This document shows positions 1 through 20,701 of a DNA stretch of 64,000 nucleotides, in pieces. A program made the translations under genes and the position numbers. Origin of the DNA: Eleginops maclovinus (taxonomy: Eukaryota > Chordata > Actinopteri > Perciformes > Eleginopidae); the NCBI RefSeq assembly GCF_036324505.1, contig NC_086350.1:14070032-14134031 (forward strand), in the 5' to 3' direction. Each line of letters begins with the position of its first letter. Within the stretch, counting starts at the first letter, position 1. Under the pieces are notes generated by a model, which did no database searches, had not been told where the DNA came from, and saw only the letters and a program-made list of their open reading frames with translations.

Positions 1-81
1 AGCAATTAAATTGAAAAAGGGGTAAACAAATGTACCCTTGAAAAACTTTATCTTAAATATTTATCTCTCAATGTGTGTCAG

Positions 82-6772
<6,691 letters not shown>

Positions 6773-8460
6773 CTTACAAACCTAGACTTTTAAAACCCAT
6801 ACCTTAAACCACACCCTCATCCTGTAACCCGATTAACCTACCCACATTTCTCCTTCATATCGAGATACAGACATCTTCCACAAAGACTGGGTAGAAAAGT
6901 TAAACTGGAAAAAGGTAACACTATCCTGATCTGCCGGCTGGTGGGTTCTGTGCGTGGGCAGCCATGTTTACAGTACGGCACTTCAGAGGACCGCAGGAAA
7001 CAATGGGATGTTGTATCACTCCAGACCATTTGAGCATATTATCTCAGCTGGCCTCTTTGGCCTGATCACTGCAGAGGGGCAGTGTCAACCAGCACAAGAA
7101 CTGGATACACAAACCCACCCTACAGACACGACTGACTCCACGTTGAGATGGTAATAGCATCGTCTCATGGCATGCTAGTTAGGTGTCTTTATCAGTGAAT
7201 AAGTAGATACCTTCATTTTTTTTTACTTCACAAATATGAAAGAAGAGGAGGTGGGATGACATTATAAAGATTCTGGAGAGTAAATGGACTGGCAGTTGAA
7301 TAACAAGCACAAAATAAGTGAAGCACAAATGGGATATTTTGTCACTTTTGGTATTATATATGGTTAAATCAGTCAATACAAGAAAAATGCCCAGGCACTG
7401 CAAGGAACTAGGAGCAACTGTCCACATTTTTCAGTGAATTCAACCATGTAGCTAAGATGTGTAAATACTGTATTCTGTGACATCTCCTCATCATAAAGGG
7501 AATGGCTTGCAATTGTCTAGTTGTTTTAGATTGTTATCCCAGAAAGTACATTTATTTAAGAAAAAGTCCTTCGACAGCAGTTGAAAACAGGGAGATTTTG
7601 TACTAATCTGTTTGTCTACGCCCTAGATAAGCTTTTCAAACAAAGTCAGGTTTTATTATTCTGTTTATGTTTTTTTTTAAATTATTCATCAGATTCCTTC
7701 CAGTGTCTGCAGTTGTTAAGTTGACTGTCAATTCATACGGATGTCTGCATCATCTCAGTGCATAAAATGTAATGCTGAGTTCTTCCATGTTCATTTGATT
7801 TGCATACACTTTGTCACCACTATATGTGTATTTATTGATATACCATTATGTACATTGTGAACATATTTTCGATGTGCAGGACTTATTTTCCTCATTAGCT
7901 TGATTAATCTGATTTACAGGACCAATCTCTTGAAATAACGGTATTATTTTTCACCTAATGTAGTCAGACTGGAAGTTATTTATCAATATTTGTCAATATC
8001 AAATGCATTACTTATCAAATGCACTGAGCAATAACCGACTTTCCCAAATGTATTTTTCTTCCACATGTATTGCCACAAATTCATATACTTCACAGGCAGA
8101 GCAGTGTAACACCTTCACTGCATGTGACATTACAAACTAGTTTTTCTGATTAGAACAATCCTTTATACAATGCACACAAACCTGGAATGTAGCTGTGAAC
8201 ATTTTGTAAATATAAAATACGATGGTCTATGTTTGACAAGTATCACACTGTGTACTAGTGCATGTGAATACTATTGTAGAGTTCCTGTTTTGCTATAGCG
8301 TTGATATAGTCTGGTGTTGTCACCGTAATTTTGTTGTTTGCTAATGCAGTACACAATATTAAATATTTCAAAGATGTACATACTATTTCTGTAAGACTAT
8401 TAACTGTATAATTGATCATTCCGGAGGTAGGTATTCATAAATAAATATATAAACAAGATG
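6773..8460 (+). other. sema3a: sema3a 3' UTR (probable extent)
   Basis: AT-rich non-coding sequence after the stop. AATAAA at 8440-8445 is the first good poly(A) signal; a second AATAAA lies at 8881-8886, so a longer UTR to about 8.9 kb is possible. Three Pumilio-type elements (TGTANATA) lie at 7460-7467, 8205-8212 and 8375-8382. No transcript evidence is available, so the end is inferred. Confidence 0.6.
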
Positions 8461-8802
8461 TAAAACAGGATCTCACTGTGGATTTAAAATGCCCACAGAC
8501 CTGTTAACAACACTTAAAAAACAACATGGAACAATGTGAGTTGAGCATTGCGAAACTTCAGTACGTAAGAAGACCTTGTCTCGTGAGTGTGTGCAACTGT
8601 CATATGCTTTTGGAAACCATGACGGGAAAAGATTTGAAACAGCTGGAGCCGTTGAGAAACAATTTAAGGCTAAAAAGACAACAACAGAATTGTGCAACTT
8701 TCAGTAGAGATGGACGAATGATAAGATCATCATTATAAAGACAAAAAAAGGTGGCCTCGTTGAATCGGTCTTGGACATACGGTAAAAGTGAGGAAATTAA
8801 GT

Positions 8803-8866
8803 GCTGCTGCTGCTGCTACTGCTTTTAGGCAAGATGATGATGATGATGATGATGATGGTGGTGATG
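8803..8866. repeat. Trinucleotide runs (TGC)n and (GAT)n between two poly(A) signals
   Basis: A short CTG-type run (about 8803-8826) is followed by a GAT/GGT run (about 8833-8864). They sit between the AATAAA signals at 8440 and 8881, so they would be transcribed only if the distal sema3a poly(A) site is used. Confidence 0.7.
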
Positions 8867-9496
8867 TATTCTACTGATCTAATAAATGTCTCTTCATGAA
8901 GTGTTGGTTTCATTAAATCTATTTTTTATTTCCTGCAGCTGATGTGGTGAGTCAGAAAAGTTTCCTGTAGCGTAGATGATCAGATTAGATTTTGGACCAC
9001 TTGCCGAGTTTATTATTATAACATTGCGAAAAACTTTTATAACCTTATATATCCTAATATTTTGGATAATGATTTACTTCTGTGCTTGTCTGTTTTATTC
9101 ATACAAGTAAAGCATACTAACATCATGGAATAGTATGAGAAATGATTTTCCTAGCAGAAATAATTAACATAACCAATAATATATGACAAAAACAACTTGG
9201 TTAAGGAAGAATATGAGTGAGTTCAAGTGCTTATTATATCATAATGTGTGAAAAGCTAAGCTGTGTATTCCTACTATGATGTGCCTCAGGCAGTAGAAGA
9301 ATTAATGCAAGTTATTATCTAGACTTTAATGTGATGCTATGTGAATAATCCATAAGGGGCCCCTACAAAAGGGCCCCCTGAAGCAAAAACTAAAAAAAAA
9401 CAGAAAACCAACATCGTGCAATCAAATATGAATTCTCCAGGGTTTGTCGGAACTTCATTTCAGTCGATCCGGCAAAATATGAACTGTGTTTTACTA

Positions 9497-9510
9497 CTGC
9501 CATCTGGTGG
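9497..9510 (-). promoter_or_regulatory. CTCF-like core motif
   Basis: CTGCCATCTGGTGG matches the reverse complement of the vertebrate CTCF core (CCASYAGRKGGCR) at every core position. A weaker two-mismatch match lies at 10234-10246. Both are between sema3a and sema3e. Occupancy cannot be judged from sequence. Confidence 0.35.
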
Positions 9511-9710
9511 TTATAATTGAAAATCACAGACAGTTCATACCCTGAAATTGAAAGGGAGGATATTTCAAATTGTCCATCTGCTTGTATAACCTCTAATGGT
9601 TGCTATAGGTGCTTTGTATAGATTAAGTCATGAGGCTGCAGTTGAAAACACAACAGCCTTGTTTTTTCACAATAAAGCTTCTGTTGACACATTTGGTCAC
9701 CTTTGATCCA

Positions 9711-9760
9711 AGGTCAAAGGTCAGTGAACATATGTCTCACCTGGGCTTTGACCTTGACCT
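9711..9760. promoter_or_regulatory. Cluster of nuclear-receptor-type half sites (DR1 plus ERR/SF1-like)
   Basis: AGGTCAAAGGTCA at 9711-9723 is a perfect direct repeat of AGGTCA with one spacer base (DR1, the HNF4/RXR/COUP-TF type). At 9747-9760, TTTGACCTTGACCT is, on the other strand, AGGTCAAGGTCAAA, which contains TCAAGGTCA (ERR/SF1 type). Motif matches alone; enhancer activity is inferred. Confidence 0.35.
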
Positions 9761-10792
9761 GTGTAGTCACTTCAACTGGTGCTGAGGGAGCTCATGAGCT
9801 CGAGCCTTAACTTCCTCAGACGCTTCAAAGGAAACAGTATTGAGAGATTCTGGTGTTCAAAGTGGTAGATTGGAGAGCACACACACAGCCTTTGTGAGCC
9901 TGTTCTTGACCGTGGTCCGATATTGCTACACATTTATTTTATAGCCTGGCAGCAGTGTGTTATAGCATACTTTAACAATATTTAAGGATCATTATAATTT
10001 CATATCCAATTTCGGCAGTTACATTTGGAAATATGAATTGCAAATGCAGGGAATGTTTGGGCAGATAGAGATACAGAAATTAATGACAAAGTGCAGTATA
10101 TAGTACCCACTTTGATCACGTCATCATTTACAGGCAAAGTAAAGCCTTTTAAAGAGTTTATCCCCATCTGCTAGCATACACAAATCTCACTGATTGCTCT
10201 TTGTAGTCATCACCGTAACACAGAGCTTGACTGCCCCCCGGTGGCAGTGGGGGCCTCTTTCGATTCGGTTCATCTCCAACATCCCACTCTGCATAATGGA
10301 AAATAGCAGCTCCCCCTTTGAGTCCAAGCCAAGGCCATGGATGAGTGAGTAAGACCGCCCTGACACACACACAAAGGACCACTACACTCAATGGAAACAC
10401 TGACACTTGAGTGACAGAGGGGGAGAGTGGGAACGCAGAGTTTAGGGAAGAAGCTAATAACCTTCTGGCTGCTGTTTTTTTTTTTATTGCACTGAAAGAT
10501 CTTGCCCTTTGGGAACTGTTTGTTGAAAGTAAAGTAAAACTGTTTCACTTTTGTGTCAAAATACTTGGTAAGCATTAATTTCATCACATAAGACAGTGAT
10601 TGCTTCAGATAATGTCAATTACTGTATGCAAAAGACACATGTACACCAAATACACACTAAATGTTTAAATATCTAAAGTGTTGTACAGTTCACTTAATGT
10701 GTAAACCTTTAATATTAAAGTAAAATAACTATTTAAAAAATCTGACAAGATCGTATGTAACATAGAAAATGAATAAGTACAGGGAGTTTCAA

Positions 10793-11300
10793 CAGAAGTG
10801 GGAAGATACTAAGAACATTTACTCAAGTTCTGTACTGAAGCACCATTTTGAGATACTTGTACCTTACTTGAGCATTTCCATTTTATGCTAGTTTGTACTT
10901 TAACTCCACTACATTCATTTAATAACTTTAGTTAATTTACAGATTTGGATTAATGATGTGAAACATAATCAACACTTAAAATAGACCTTAGTTACACCTG
11001 AAGTAAATTAACAAGCTACCTTGCAGTATACACAGTCATTAAAACTAGTTGCACCTTTACCAGCTTTGATAACACTTTAATGCATCAATAATTATAATCA
11101 AAACACATCATATATATATATACTATTCTGAAATGGACCAATCTGAAGAATAAGTACTTTTACTTTTGGTACTTTAAGTATATTTTTATGGCATTTGTAC
11201 TTTTACTTGACTAACATTTTCAATGCAGGACTTTTACTTGTAACAGAGTATTCCTACACTCTGGTATATCTACTTTTATTTAGTACTTCTCCCACCTCTG
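10793..11300. mobile_element. Nonautonomous hAT-like DNA transposon (MITE), about 508 bp
   Basis: The termini form imperfect inverted repeats: CAGAAGTGGGAAG on the left, and CTTCTCCCACCTCTG on the right, which reads CAGAGGTGGGAGAAG in reverse complement. The interior is full of ACTTTTACTT, TACTTTAAGTA and TGCAGGACTTTTACTTGTAA blocks that I recognise from an abundant family in percomorph fish genomes. There is no coding capacity. The 8-base flanks agtttcaa and agtgttat agree at five of eight positions, consistent with a decayed target-site duplication and an old insertion. Assignment to hAT rests on termini and 8-base flanks; family identity is from memory. Confidence 0.72.
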
Positions 11301-12171
11301 AGTGTTATGACTCACCTTGTTTCATCGTGTGAAACTCATCTTGCCTCAGCAAAGTATGTATCTGTATCTGGCAGGCAGCTGAGTGAATATGTAAGATCAC
11401 ATGTTTGCATCCAGACACGCAAAGTGCATTAGACTCTTTTCCTCAGACACTCATCATGTTTTACTGCTGCTGCATCCTTTACTGCGTCTGTGGGAAATAG
11501 GCATGGGTTTATTCCCCTCCTATCAGGAGGCTTGGTAAAAGTGAAATGGAGCAGAGATTCCCATTTATTTCACACAAGTGACAATGCACTGGGTTGATGC
11601 TTCACTAGGCCCCGAAGAGTCCTGCTGAAGACATAAAGACACATGCACTCATCACTGGTGCGTTCCAGCTGCTCTGTTCTGAGGAGAGACAACCCCTTGG
11701 TTTACCTGGAAGATTAATGGAAAAATTCCCAAACCAGAAGATTTAGCAACAAGTTTCAGCATGCACTTCTTTTGTTGATCTGTTTATCATAATGCAAACC
11801 ACACATGGATCCTCCCAACATTTATTTTTTATTAAAGGAGGACACGACACAGCTGGGACTGTGGGGAGAAATGCATGTCCCTCAGAGTCCCCCTGCAGCC
11901 AAACACGGCCCACTCAGCGACAACAAGTCTGACATTTACTCAACTAAAGAATGATCCCTGGCAGCATCCAGCCCATTAGCCAAGCGAGAAATAGCATTCA
12001 TATCATATGTCATACCTCTGTTCTGGCACCTTATAGCAGGGTATGGTATATCACAGCACTCTCAGGGTGAGGTAATGATCTATTCTTTTCCCTCCAGCTG
12101 TCACTTATCAAAGCCCTGTAGATTTCTGGCAGGGTCCCTCTCTGCGTCATTGAGTAAATACTGTAGTAAGA

Positions 12172-12424
<253 letters not shown>

Positions 12425-13329
12425 CGGGTGGGTGGAGCACTTTAAAGTTATTTTAATTTTTTATTATTTCGCCGTGAAAGGAGTGACTATAATTTCTGAA
12501 TCATTTTTTGAAGCGCACTCAGGTTGTGTATCTCTGTGGGCTTATCTCGATCAGACTTTAGCAGCGTGTTACTCTTGTGTTAGCATGCAGGGGCACATTC
12601 ATTGCATGGGGTAAAACAAAGGACAGAGTATTCAACTGTGGCAGCTTGGCAGTGGTGCTGGTGTTGTGCTGTAAAGTTGGCAAGACCTCAACAGCTCTCT
12701 GCTATGAGTGACAGCACGGCAACAGAAGTTTACGCTGTAGCTATGACAAACCTTTAGCTCATTTCCTAAGTGGAAAAGACCTGCTCTCATGTTATTTTTT
12801 AAACAATGTCATATATTCATAGTGCAGTCTACTCACTCTTAAGGAACACATTTTTTTTTTAAATTGGGCGTTTTATAATGCATGCCAATTGAATCATATT
12901 ATATAACTAGATGTGGCCGTGTGGCTATGTGTGTGTTTATTAGTTTTGATTATCTCACCAAATCTTGGGCAGATACAATGGAAAATACAGTGCCACGTGT
13001 AGTTGTTTTGTTTTCTCTGTAATGGGTGATAAAAATAAAAATGAGAATGTGTGTGTCAGTGTGTTTACAATGTTGCACATTTATCCATACAGGTACAGTA
13101 CAGATTACGGGTGGCCAAAATGTGTTCTCCAGTCTGAACTTTGACTTTCTTCCAAGTCTTTTATCAAACCTGGAAGCCATCACATTATCTTAGGAGCTTT
13201 TTCACTTATGATGCATTTTGTAGTGTTGCTACTGTAAACTTGTGCAAAGACTCATTTCAAAAACCAAGAAGCAGCAGCCTAAGTAGATCTCAAACAAGCT
13301 ATGCACAAGTATATAATAATTGAATAAGG

Positions 13330-13331
<2 letters not shown>

Positions 13332-13425
<94 letters not shown>
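13332..13425. repeat. (CA)n microsatellite, about 94 bp
   Basis: Uninterrupted AC/CA dinucleotide tract between sema3a and sema3e. Confidence 0.97.
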
Positions 13426-13428
<3 letters not shown>

Positions 13429-16400
13429 TATCAAAACCTCATAATCCCGACATGATACAATTACATTTGACATGGAATTGTGAACTACAGTATTTAATTG
13501 GTTTCCATTAAATACAAAATTGCACTGTAATTTTCTTTCTGTCATCTGAACATTATAATCACAATTTTGACAGTTCACAAGTGAAAAACTTCCGCCGTAT
13601 TATCCCACCAGACACTTGATTACTCCAGGCAGTTTTAGAACATCTTACAGATGAAGTAAACAAAAGAACAGGAAAGTATTTTTCTTCCTCTAAGTTTACT
13701 AGCTTACACTTGACTCATGGAGTGCACTTATAAACATGCAATTACATTTAAATAAACTTCCCCATGAATGGTCAATTACCCCAAGACTGTTTGTAAGCTG
13801 CTTGAATTGTTTATGCAGTGACAATGATGTACAAGTCCACTAAATCACTTAAGTTGTACAGTGATGTGTAATGTAATTGTCTAGACAGTCCAATATCAGC
13901 ATTGGCAAGCATGTGAGTCTGGGTGAATTTGAACGTATATTTACTACGTCATGGTCATATTTATTTAGGACAAAGTAGGTAGGTTTCACTCAATGCAAGA
14001 ACAAAATCACAGTTGCCAATTCTTGTTAACAGTAGTAGTAAAATGTGTATTGTACACAATAGAATTAAGACAAGTAAAAGATAAAGGACACAGGAGAAAG
14101 GGTGTTGTTTAACCATGCAGATATAAGATAAAGGAATAAAACTCGGCAGTGTAAAGAAGAGCATGAAAGCCGTTGAAAGGAGGTGATGAGATAGGATCAG
14201 ACAATACATGAATGAGGCCTCAGGCTTGACCTTAGCTGCACTGAGATGGGTCAAAGGTCTGTGCAGCAAAGAGTGGAGGTCAATGTATCCAAAGAAATGT
14301 GCCTGTCTGTCTGACTCTTGCCTGCTGCTCCCTTCCACACATCTAATCTGTAATTGATTGATGTCTGTTTAAGCGTTTTTTGGCCGGAGCTCCTGGAACA
14401 CATCTCACAGTGGAAGGCTTAGCTAACTGTCATTCTCAGCCGCTTTCACAATATAAGGAGGATAACGTATCAGTGACTCCTCATTTGAAAATATCATCGT
14501 TCATTAAATTGTATTACAAAATATTCTAAGTAAAGTATTTAAGCAAATACTTTCCCTGAACATAACTAAATGTTCAAAATTGCCAAAACGTTGCAAAGAT
14601 TTGCAAGTATACACACACACAAATCCCAATCTCAATCTCTGCTTGCTCCCACACTCCATGTGAAAATGTGTTGATATAATCTGTGATAAATTAGGGACAT
14701 GGAAACTTAAACATTCACTACCAAAATTCCTCTTTGTCACCATAGATGTGCCATTTTCTCATAGAAATGTAGAACTAATGTTTTAAGAATAAGGAATGCA
14801 CAATCGCAACTATCGTCCTTATGTTTTTCTTTCAAAAGGATAAACAACATACAGGAGCTCATACATTACTGTCGCTCCTTTAGCATTGAGCAAACACATT
14901 CCATACATTTTAGGCAAAAGCCCTTGTGCCTGCCCAGTCTAGTTGTTGCTGATAAAGCGTATTTACCAGTAAACATTTTCATTTCCTGTATCACATGCAT
15001 TCCTCAGCAATGTTGCAAAGCTGTGGCTGTTCTATCTTGTTTTACAGTAAAACATTGCTTTTGAGTTTACTTCCATCCTGATTTGGACATAATGGTTTTC
15101 TCCCTTTGCACCGCTGGATCAATAGGACTTAACTTAATTAATCCAGTGGGAAACAGTTTTCTTACAGCAGCCAAGTCCCGTCAATCATAAAACAGACACA
15201 CATGAGTTGCTTAAGGCACACTGGTAGTTAAAATGCAGTTGCCATGTAGTGTTCAAATGTCTTAAGGCCTTGGTCTTGATAGCTGTCAGAATGTGAAAAT
15301 CATTTTGGCAGCAAAAGTGCCATTTAACCATTGCTTTGGTTGCAGGTGTTACCCTCAAGGTGTTTTCTTGTCTAATTTTAACCATTAGCTTATCTTTTCA
15401 TGTGGTAAACAAATGAAAATAGCACATCTGTTTTCTTCTGTTGCCACATTATTAGTGGTAGAGGAAAGAAATTCTCCTGACCACATTGTGCTTTCCACAA
15501 TGCATGATGGTTGTACGAGACTCTGTTGATGCGTATACTCCACACTGGCTCAAAATATGTGACCCAAAACAAGTGTGTTTTGTTCCAGGAAAAGTGACAT
15601 GAAGTGTTGACTTTATTGACTTTGAAAACCCCAATGTTTACTTCCAGTCAGTTACACAGTCAAAGCGGATCTTGCAATGGTTTTTGTGGTATTGTAAGTC
15701 AGTAATTATGGACACATGAAGTGACAAACAAAGGCGGTGGAGGTTACATGGAAATGAAGTCAGACAGTGCAGACACCCTGATTCTGGCATTGCTCTGATT
15801 AGTGCCACTGGCGTCAGTCTGAAACTGTAACTTTTTAATGGTTTTATAGCTTATACATGTTATTTTCTTATTTTTAGGCTTTCATTGGTGTGGATTTTTA
15901 GTTAATGTTTTAGTTGGAGGGAGGAAAATGTTGAAGTAGAAATTATAGAATTACATTTTGAGAAAACACTTTAAAACGCTAGATTCAGGATATCATAAAT
16001 ACTACAAAAACTTGAAACAGGAACCATGTAACTACCTGGAAAACCCACAATGTTTCTTTCTAACACTTTGTTTTTGTAGATATATATGCACAGAAGTGGA
16101 GAGGGCCATTTCTCCAATTGTCAAACTATTGCTTCAAGAAATACCAGCTGTAGAAAAACAAAAAAGTCTATATTTATAAGTAAAGGTACTGCCCACCACA
16201 TTCTTGTGTGTACATGTGTGCATAAACATGTCTACGCATACAGTATATCAGCATGCTTGTGTTTGGCAAACAATTTCCAAAGGTTATTAATGACAGTTGA
16301 AAAGAATTGTAAACTAAGTGACATCTGCAGATGGATTAACAGGAGATTGTGACACAGGTCACGGATCGTGCCATTTAAAGCAGTCAGCGTGATAAAGTGT

Positions 16401-19400
16401 AGGTTATAAGGTTAACTGATAGTTCTGCCAGAATGAACCACACATCTGTAACAAGTATTAGCCCCTGATACCTTCCACCCAATTCTCATCTTCCCACTCA
16501 CATTCTTACCCATGTTTGACAATGACGAAAGCATACTGCATGTCAGTGCTTAAGCAACATTGAAACTTAGTTAGTATTGAAAGGCTGTCTCACTCTGTCC
16601 TCTGGATAATAAGGTCTGAGTTCAGAAAAGGACAAGGTGTTGATGTTAAGCGTATCTGGCATTTGTAGGAGGAAGAGATGCAGGAAACAACACACTAGCC
16701 CATAATTTACTCAGAGCCACACCAACTAACAGATACTCCCAAAGTATGACTCACACTCTTAATTCATGGATCTGGATACTGTAAGTACTTTTGCAAGCAT
16801 TTGGCCTCAATTAAACTAGTTTTGTTCAAATGTATGTCATACATCAAACAGGGGATTTTTTTAATATGGTTGAATGTTTATTTGTCAGATTGGTTGAGCA
16901 ATTAATGTCAGGGTTTAGAAAGGAGCTGGCCCTAATTTGTCACAGACAATCAATCCACACATGATTTGGTGGAAACCATACTGCCTCTGAGCCACTTCAA
17001 AGCAGATTGTCAGAAAATGGAGGCAGGGAGAAATGGCCACAATATTCCCCTTGTTGCAGCAGCACACGGTGGTCCTGCCCTGGAGCAGGATGGGAGCCCT
17101 CTGATTCAATTTACGTGTTGCTATCATATTTCATGAACATTGAGAGGTACGGATAAACGCAAAAATGGCATCTAACACACCTAAGAGTCGTGCACTCATA
17201 CACACCGAAGGGCTAGGTACAATTACATCCCGCAGCCACACAAAGTAAAGTTGTTTGGCCAGGATGGTCTATTTCAAGAGAGGTTTTTTCAGATGTTGTC
17301 TGAATTGATGCAATATAAAACACAGTTTTTTCCCAAAAGTGATCCAAACTAAGCTGTTTTCCACACACCTGTACCCTTGTCTTAAATGAAATTTGTCAGA
17401 CATTTCTATGTGGGAATAAATCACAAACCAGCCAGCTAGAAAAAAACGGTGTAAGTACATGTTGAGGCAGATGTTTAGTCTATGCTTTTCACTCACCATT
17501 ATTATTATACCTATATTTATTTTGACTGCAAACAGCGATCAGATCCATGCGATTCAAATACACATTTTTAAAACAAACTGGACTAAATCCCAAAAGATTT
17601 TCAAGCCTGGTTTTTCGATCTTAGCCCTAAACACACTCAGGTCACTATGAATTACGGACAAATAATATAAATGGGTGCTTCCACATGTACATGTGCTTTT
17701 CATCCTGTGCTCATGCACAAAAACATTACGAAATTCACCTGAAAGAGCAAACACCTGTAGATTATGTGAAGGTTACCATGATGATGGATGCAAATACACA
17801 TGAGACCAGATGGTCACTTCCACATATCACTCCAGAGGCGTTACCCATTCCTCCTCTTCACCATCTGTGACTGCAAAACACTGGCCTGGGCTGTGTTTCC
17901 CATTACTAGTGAAGATATATGCCCTGAGAGCTGAATCACAGGAAGCAAAGAAAACCAAATGCTGGCCTTATAGCGTCTTTGATAGGGGTTTAGTACCAAC
18001 CTGAGCTTGGATGATACATTGAGCTTTCTGGTATTATATTTGCTACAGAAAATGTATTTACCACGCTTTGTTGCCATGGTCCCTCATGCAAAACATGCAC
18101 CTACTTAAGGCCTTACCTGTGGGTTTGCAGCACTCAGTAGGGAGATGTGGGGAAATAATGGAGTGTAACAGAATACATACAGACCTCTTTCTACTTCTCT
18201 TTCACATATGTTAAAAGTGGTTACACGTATGATTTCATATGCATGAAGGTGTGCACAGTGGATTTTATACTTCGCACTCAGTAGACACAGCTAAGCCAAC
18301 CATAACACACCTGGCCTCTCAGTCAGAGGCGACCCACACTTCATTTGTTCATTTGTGGCTTACAGTGAGTCCCTCTCGCTGCATGGTATCACACACAATG
18401 CAACATGAGCTCTCTAGAATACAGAATTTACAAACCACATAAACAGCATAAACATTGGTGTAGACACTCAAGTTATATCAAATATTGTGCTGGCTGATGT
18501 ATGGCAAGGAAGCAAGAACTGCTTTTAAATTCTGACTGATGTCTCTGTGGTCAGTGTGTGCCTCGGGGACAAACTTCCCTGGCCATATGATAGCCACCTG
18601 TATAAACGGTCTGAGTATCTAGTGGCTCTGAAACACACAATCCTCAGACTGCTGCTTCTGTTGCCGTGGGAGACCAGGGACTTGACCTCCCTTTAGCAGA
18701 GGGGAGCTCAGCAGGTGATCAGTGGCAGACATTCACTAACATACACACAGTTTCATGCACAAATGCATCTACACATACTCACATACTAACCCTCACCCAC
18801 TTGAGTCTATCTTGCTTTTGATGTCTTTATTTCCCTTTTTTTCTCGCTCTCTGTGCTTATAAGCATTAAACACTTGCACAGACATAAGCAGTGGCACTAT
18901 GTATGTTGGGAGGGAGGAGGGCAGGAGGAGTCTCTGCAGGTCGTAACAGGAGGTGAGGGGGGCTTCTGTTGAACAGGGGCGGATATTGACACAGCATTAA
19001 CATGAATGAAAATATTTTCTGTGTTCAGAGAGCATGAAAGGAGAGCCTCGAGACGTTTGGACATGGCCTATTTAAACAAACACCAGACATCAGCACTCAC
19101 AGGTCTTTTTAAAACAGCAGCTAAAGGAAGATTGCATTTAGTGACAGGGTGCAGGTTAGATTCTGTGATCATGAAGTTGCAACTTAAGAAGTTGACAGAG
19201 TTCACAAAGCTCAAGTAGTGCAGAGCAGATATATCCGCAGTGCAGTGCATGCTGAATAAAAATTCTAGGTATTGTTGGAATCCCAGGGACGCACATAAGG
19301 GGACAGAATTTCAATGGAGGCGGAAAGAAAGTGTGGCTGCTGTGTAGGAGTGCTGCATAGCAGGGCTTTTTAGTACAAGCTGCTACCACTGTCAGAATCA

Positions 19401-20679
19401 TAATAGAAACATCAAGGGCAGAAAGTAAAACCAAAATCAAGAAAAGGGGAGGGCAGCAGGGACAGAGGGATGGTTTAAACCGAGTGGGGAGGTGGGGGAC
19501 TGAGCTGTTGCTGTTTATGGTCTAAGGCAGATTTCTGACTGATTACTGCTATTAGACTTGGAGAAGGAAGGAAAGACCAATTCAGTCACTGTGGGGCCAA
19601 TGTGAGTTAGTGGAGGCTGTGCCAACTGGTGCATGTGCATTAGCCTCCTTAAATGGCTATCAATCTGAGGGAAGGGCTTAAGAGATCGGAAATGAAAATC
19701 TTCCGGCGCACCTTTCAACAGGATGCAAGGCTCAAATATGCTCTTAGTTTCAAACTGATGAAATTGTGTGTCACAGTCAGTCAGATAGTGTCAGCTCCAT
19801 CCGAAGCTGACGTTGAACAGTTGTCTCACCCTCAACAACAGATGAGAGTCTATAATTGCACCAGGCAAAGGAATAACAGAGATAGTGTATGTTACGAGAC
19901 CTCCTCAAACACAAAGTCCTTCTGTTCTGGTGGGGAACAGGTGCAACGTGGGAGTTGGAGTCATCAGATCAGGGTGGTGCAAGGGAGTGAGGGTGCAGCT
20001 GCTACAGCCTAATGGAGTCATTTCCAACTTGGTATTACTGTATGTGGTTTAATTCAAAGGCAGGGCATTTTTTGATGGGCATATATTCACACTCACAATC
20101 AAACTGTGCATAAATCTCCTCTAGCTTTTCATCCTATTTATTCAAAAATAAATACATAATAAAGCGGGAATGATTGGGTTAGGTGCATTTTTACATTTGT
20201 TTTAAATCAATGTGGATCTAGTACAAGTAACAATTACCACCAGGAAGTGTTCTCTTTAAATTGTTGTCCTGCAAAATGGGAAACACTTCAACCAAAAAAT
20301 TAAATCAAACACATACTGTATTTGAGAAAGGAAATATATTTTTTTTCAGACTGATGGAATTTTTCTATGTTAGGGATCAGCATGACTTAATGTCGGTGTC
20401 ACCACAAAGCCATGTGAAAGAGACATAGAGAAACAGATGTATTACTGAGGGATTTACAGACAGACAGCACTCTACTCCAGTAACTGGACGCCTGTGGGAT
20501 TTTCCTGTGGGATATGTGCAAAATTCAATAATGACTCCAGTCGCATCTTTTCTATTTTATTCTCTTTGTGTGTGTGGCTTCTAATCATATTCAGAAAGCT
20601 GTGGACCGTGAGACAAAACAAAAGACTACACGGACACAACAGCAGACTGCATATCAATGAGTTCAACATTAATATACAG

Positions 20680-20701
20680 TATATATATATATATATATAT
20701 G
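20680..20701. repeat. (TA)n microsatellite, about 22 bp
   Basis: Short perfect AT dinucleotide run upstream of sema3e. Confidence 0.9.

Noticed and set aside
9356..9385. GGGGCCCC-containing near-palindrome as a possible terminator or structural element
   Set aside because: Short, isolated, in intergenic vertebrate DNA with no functional context.
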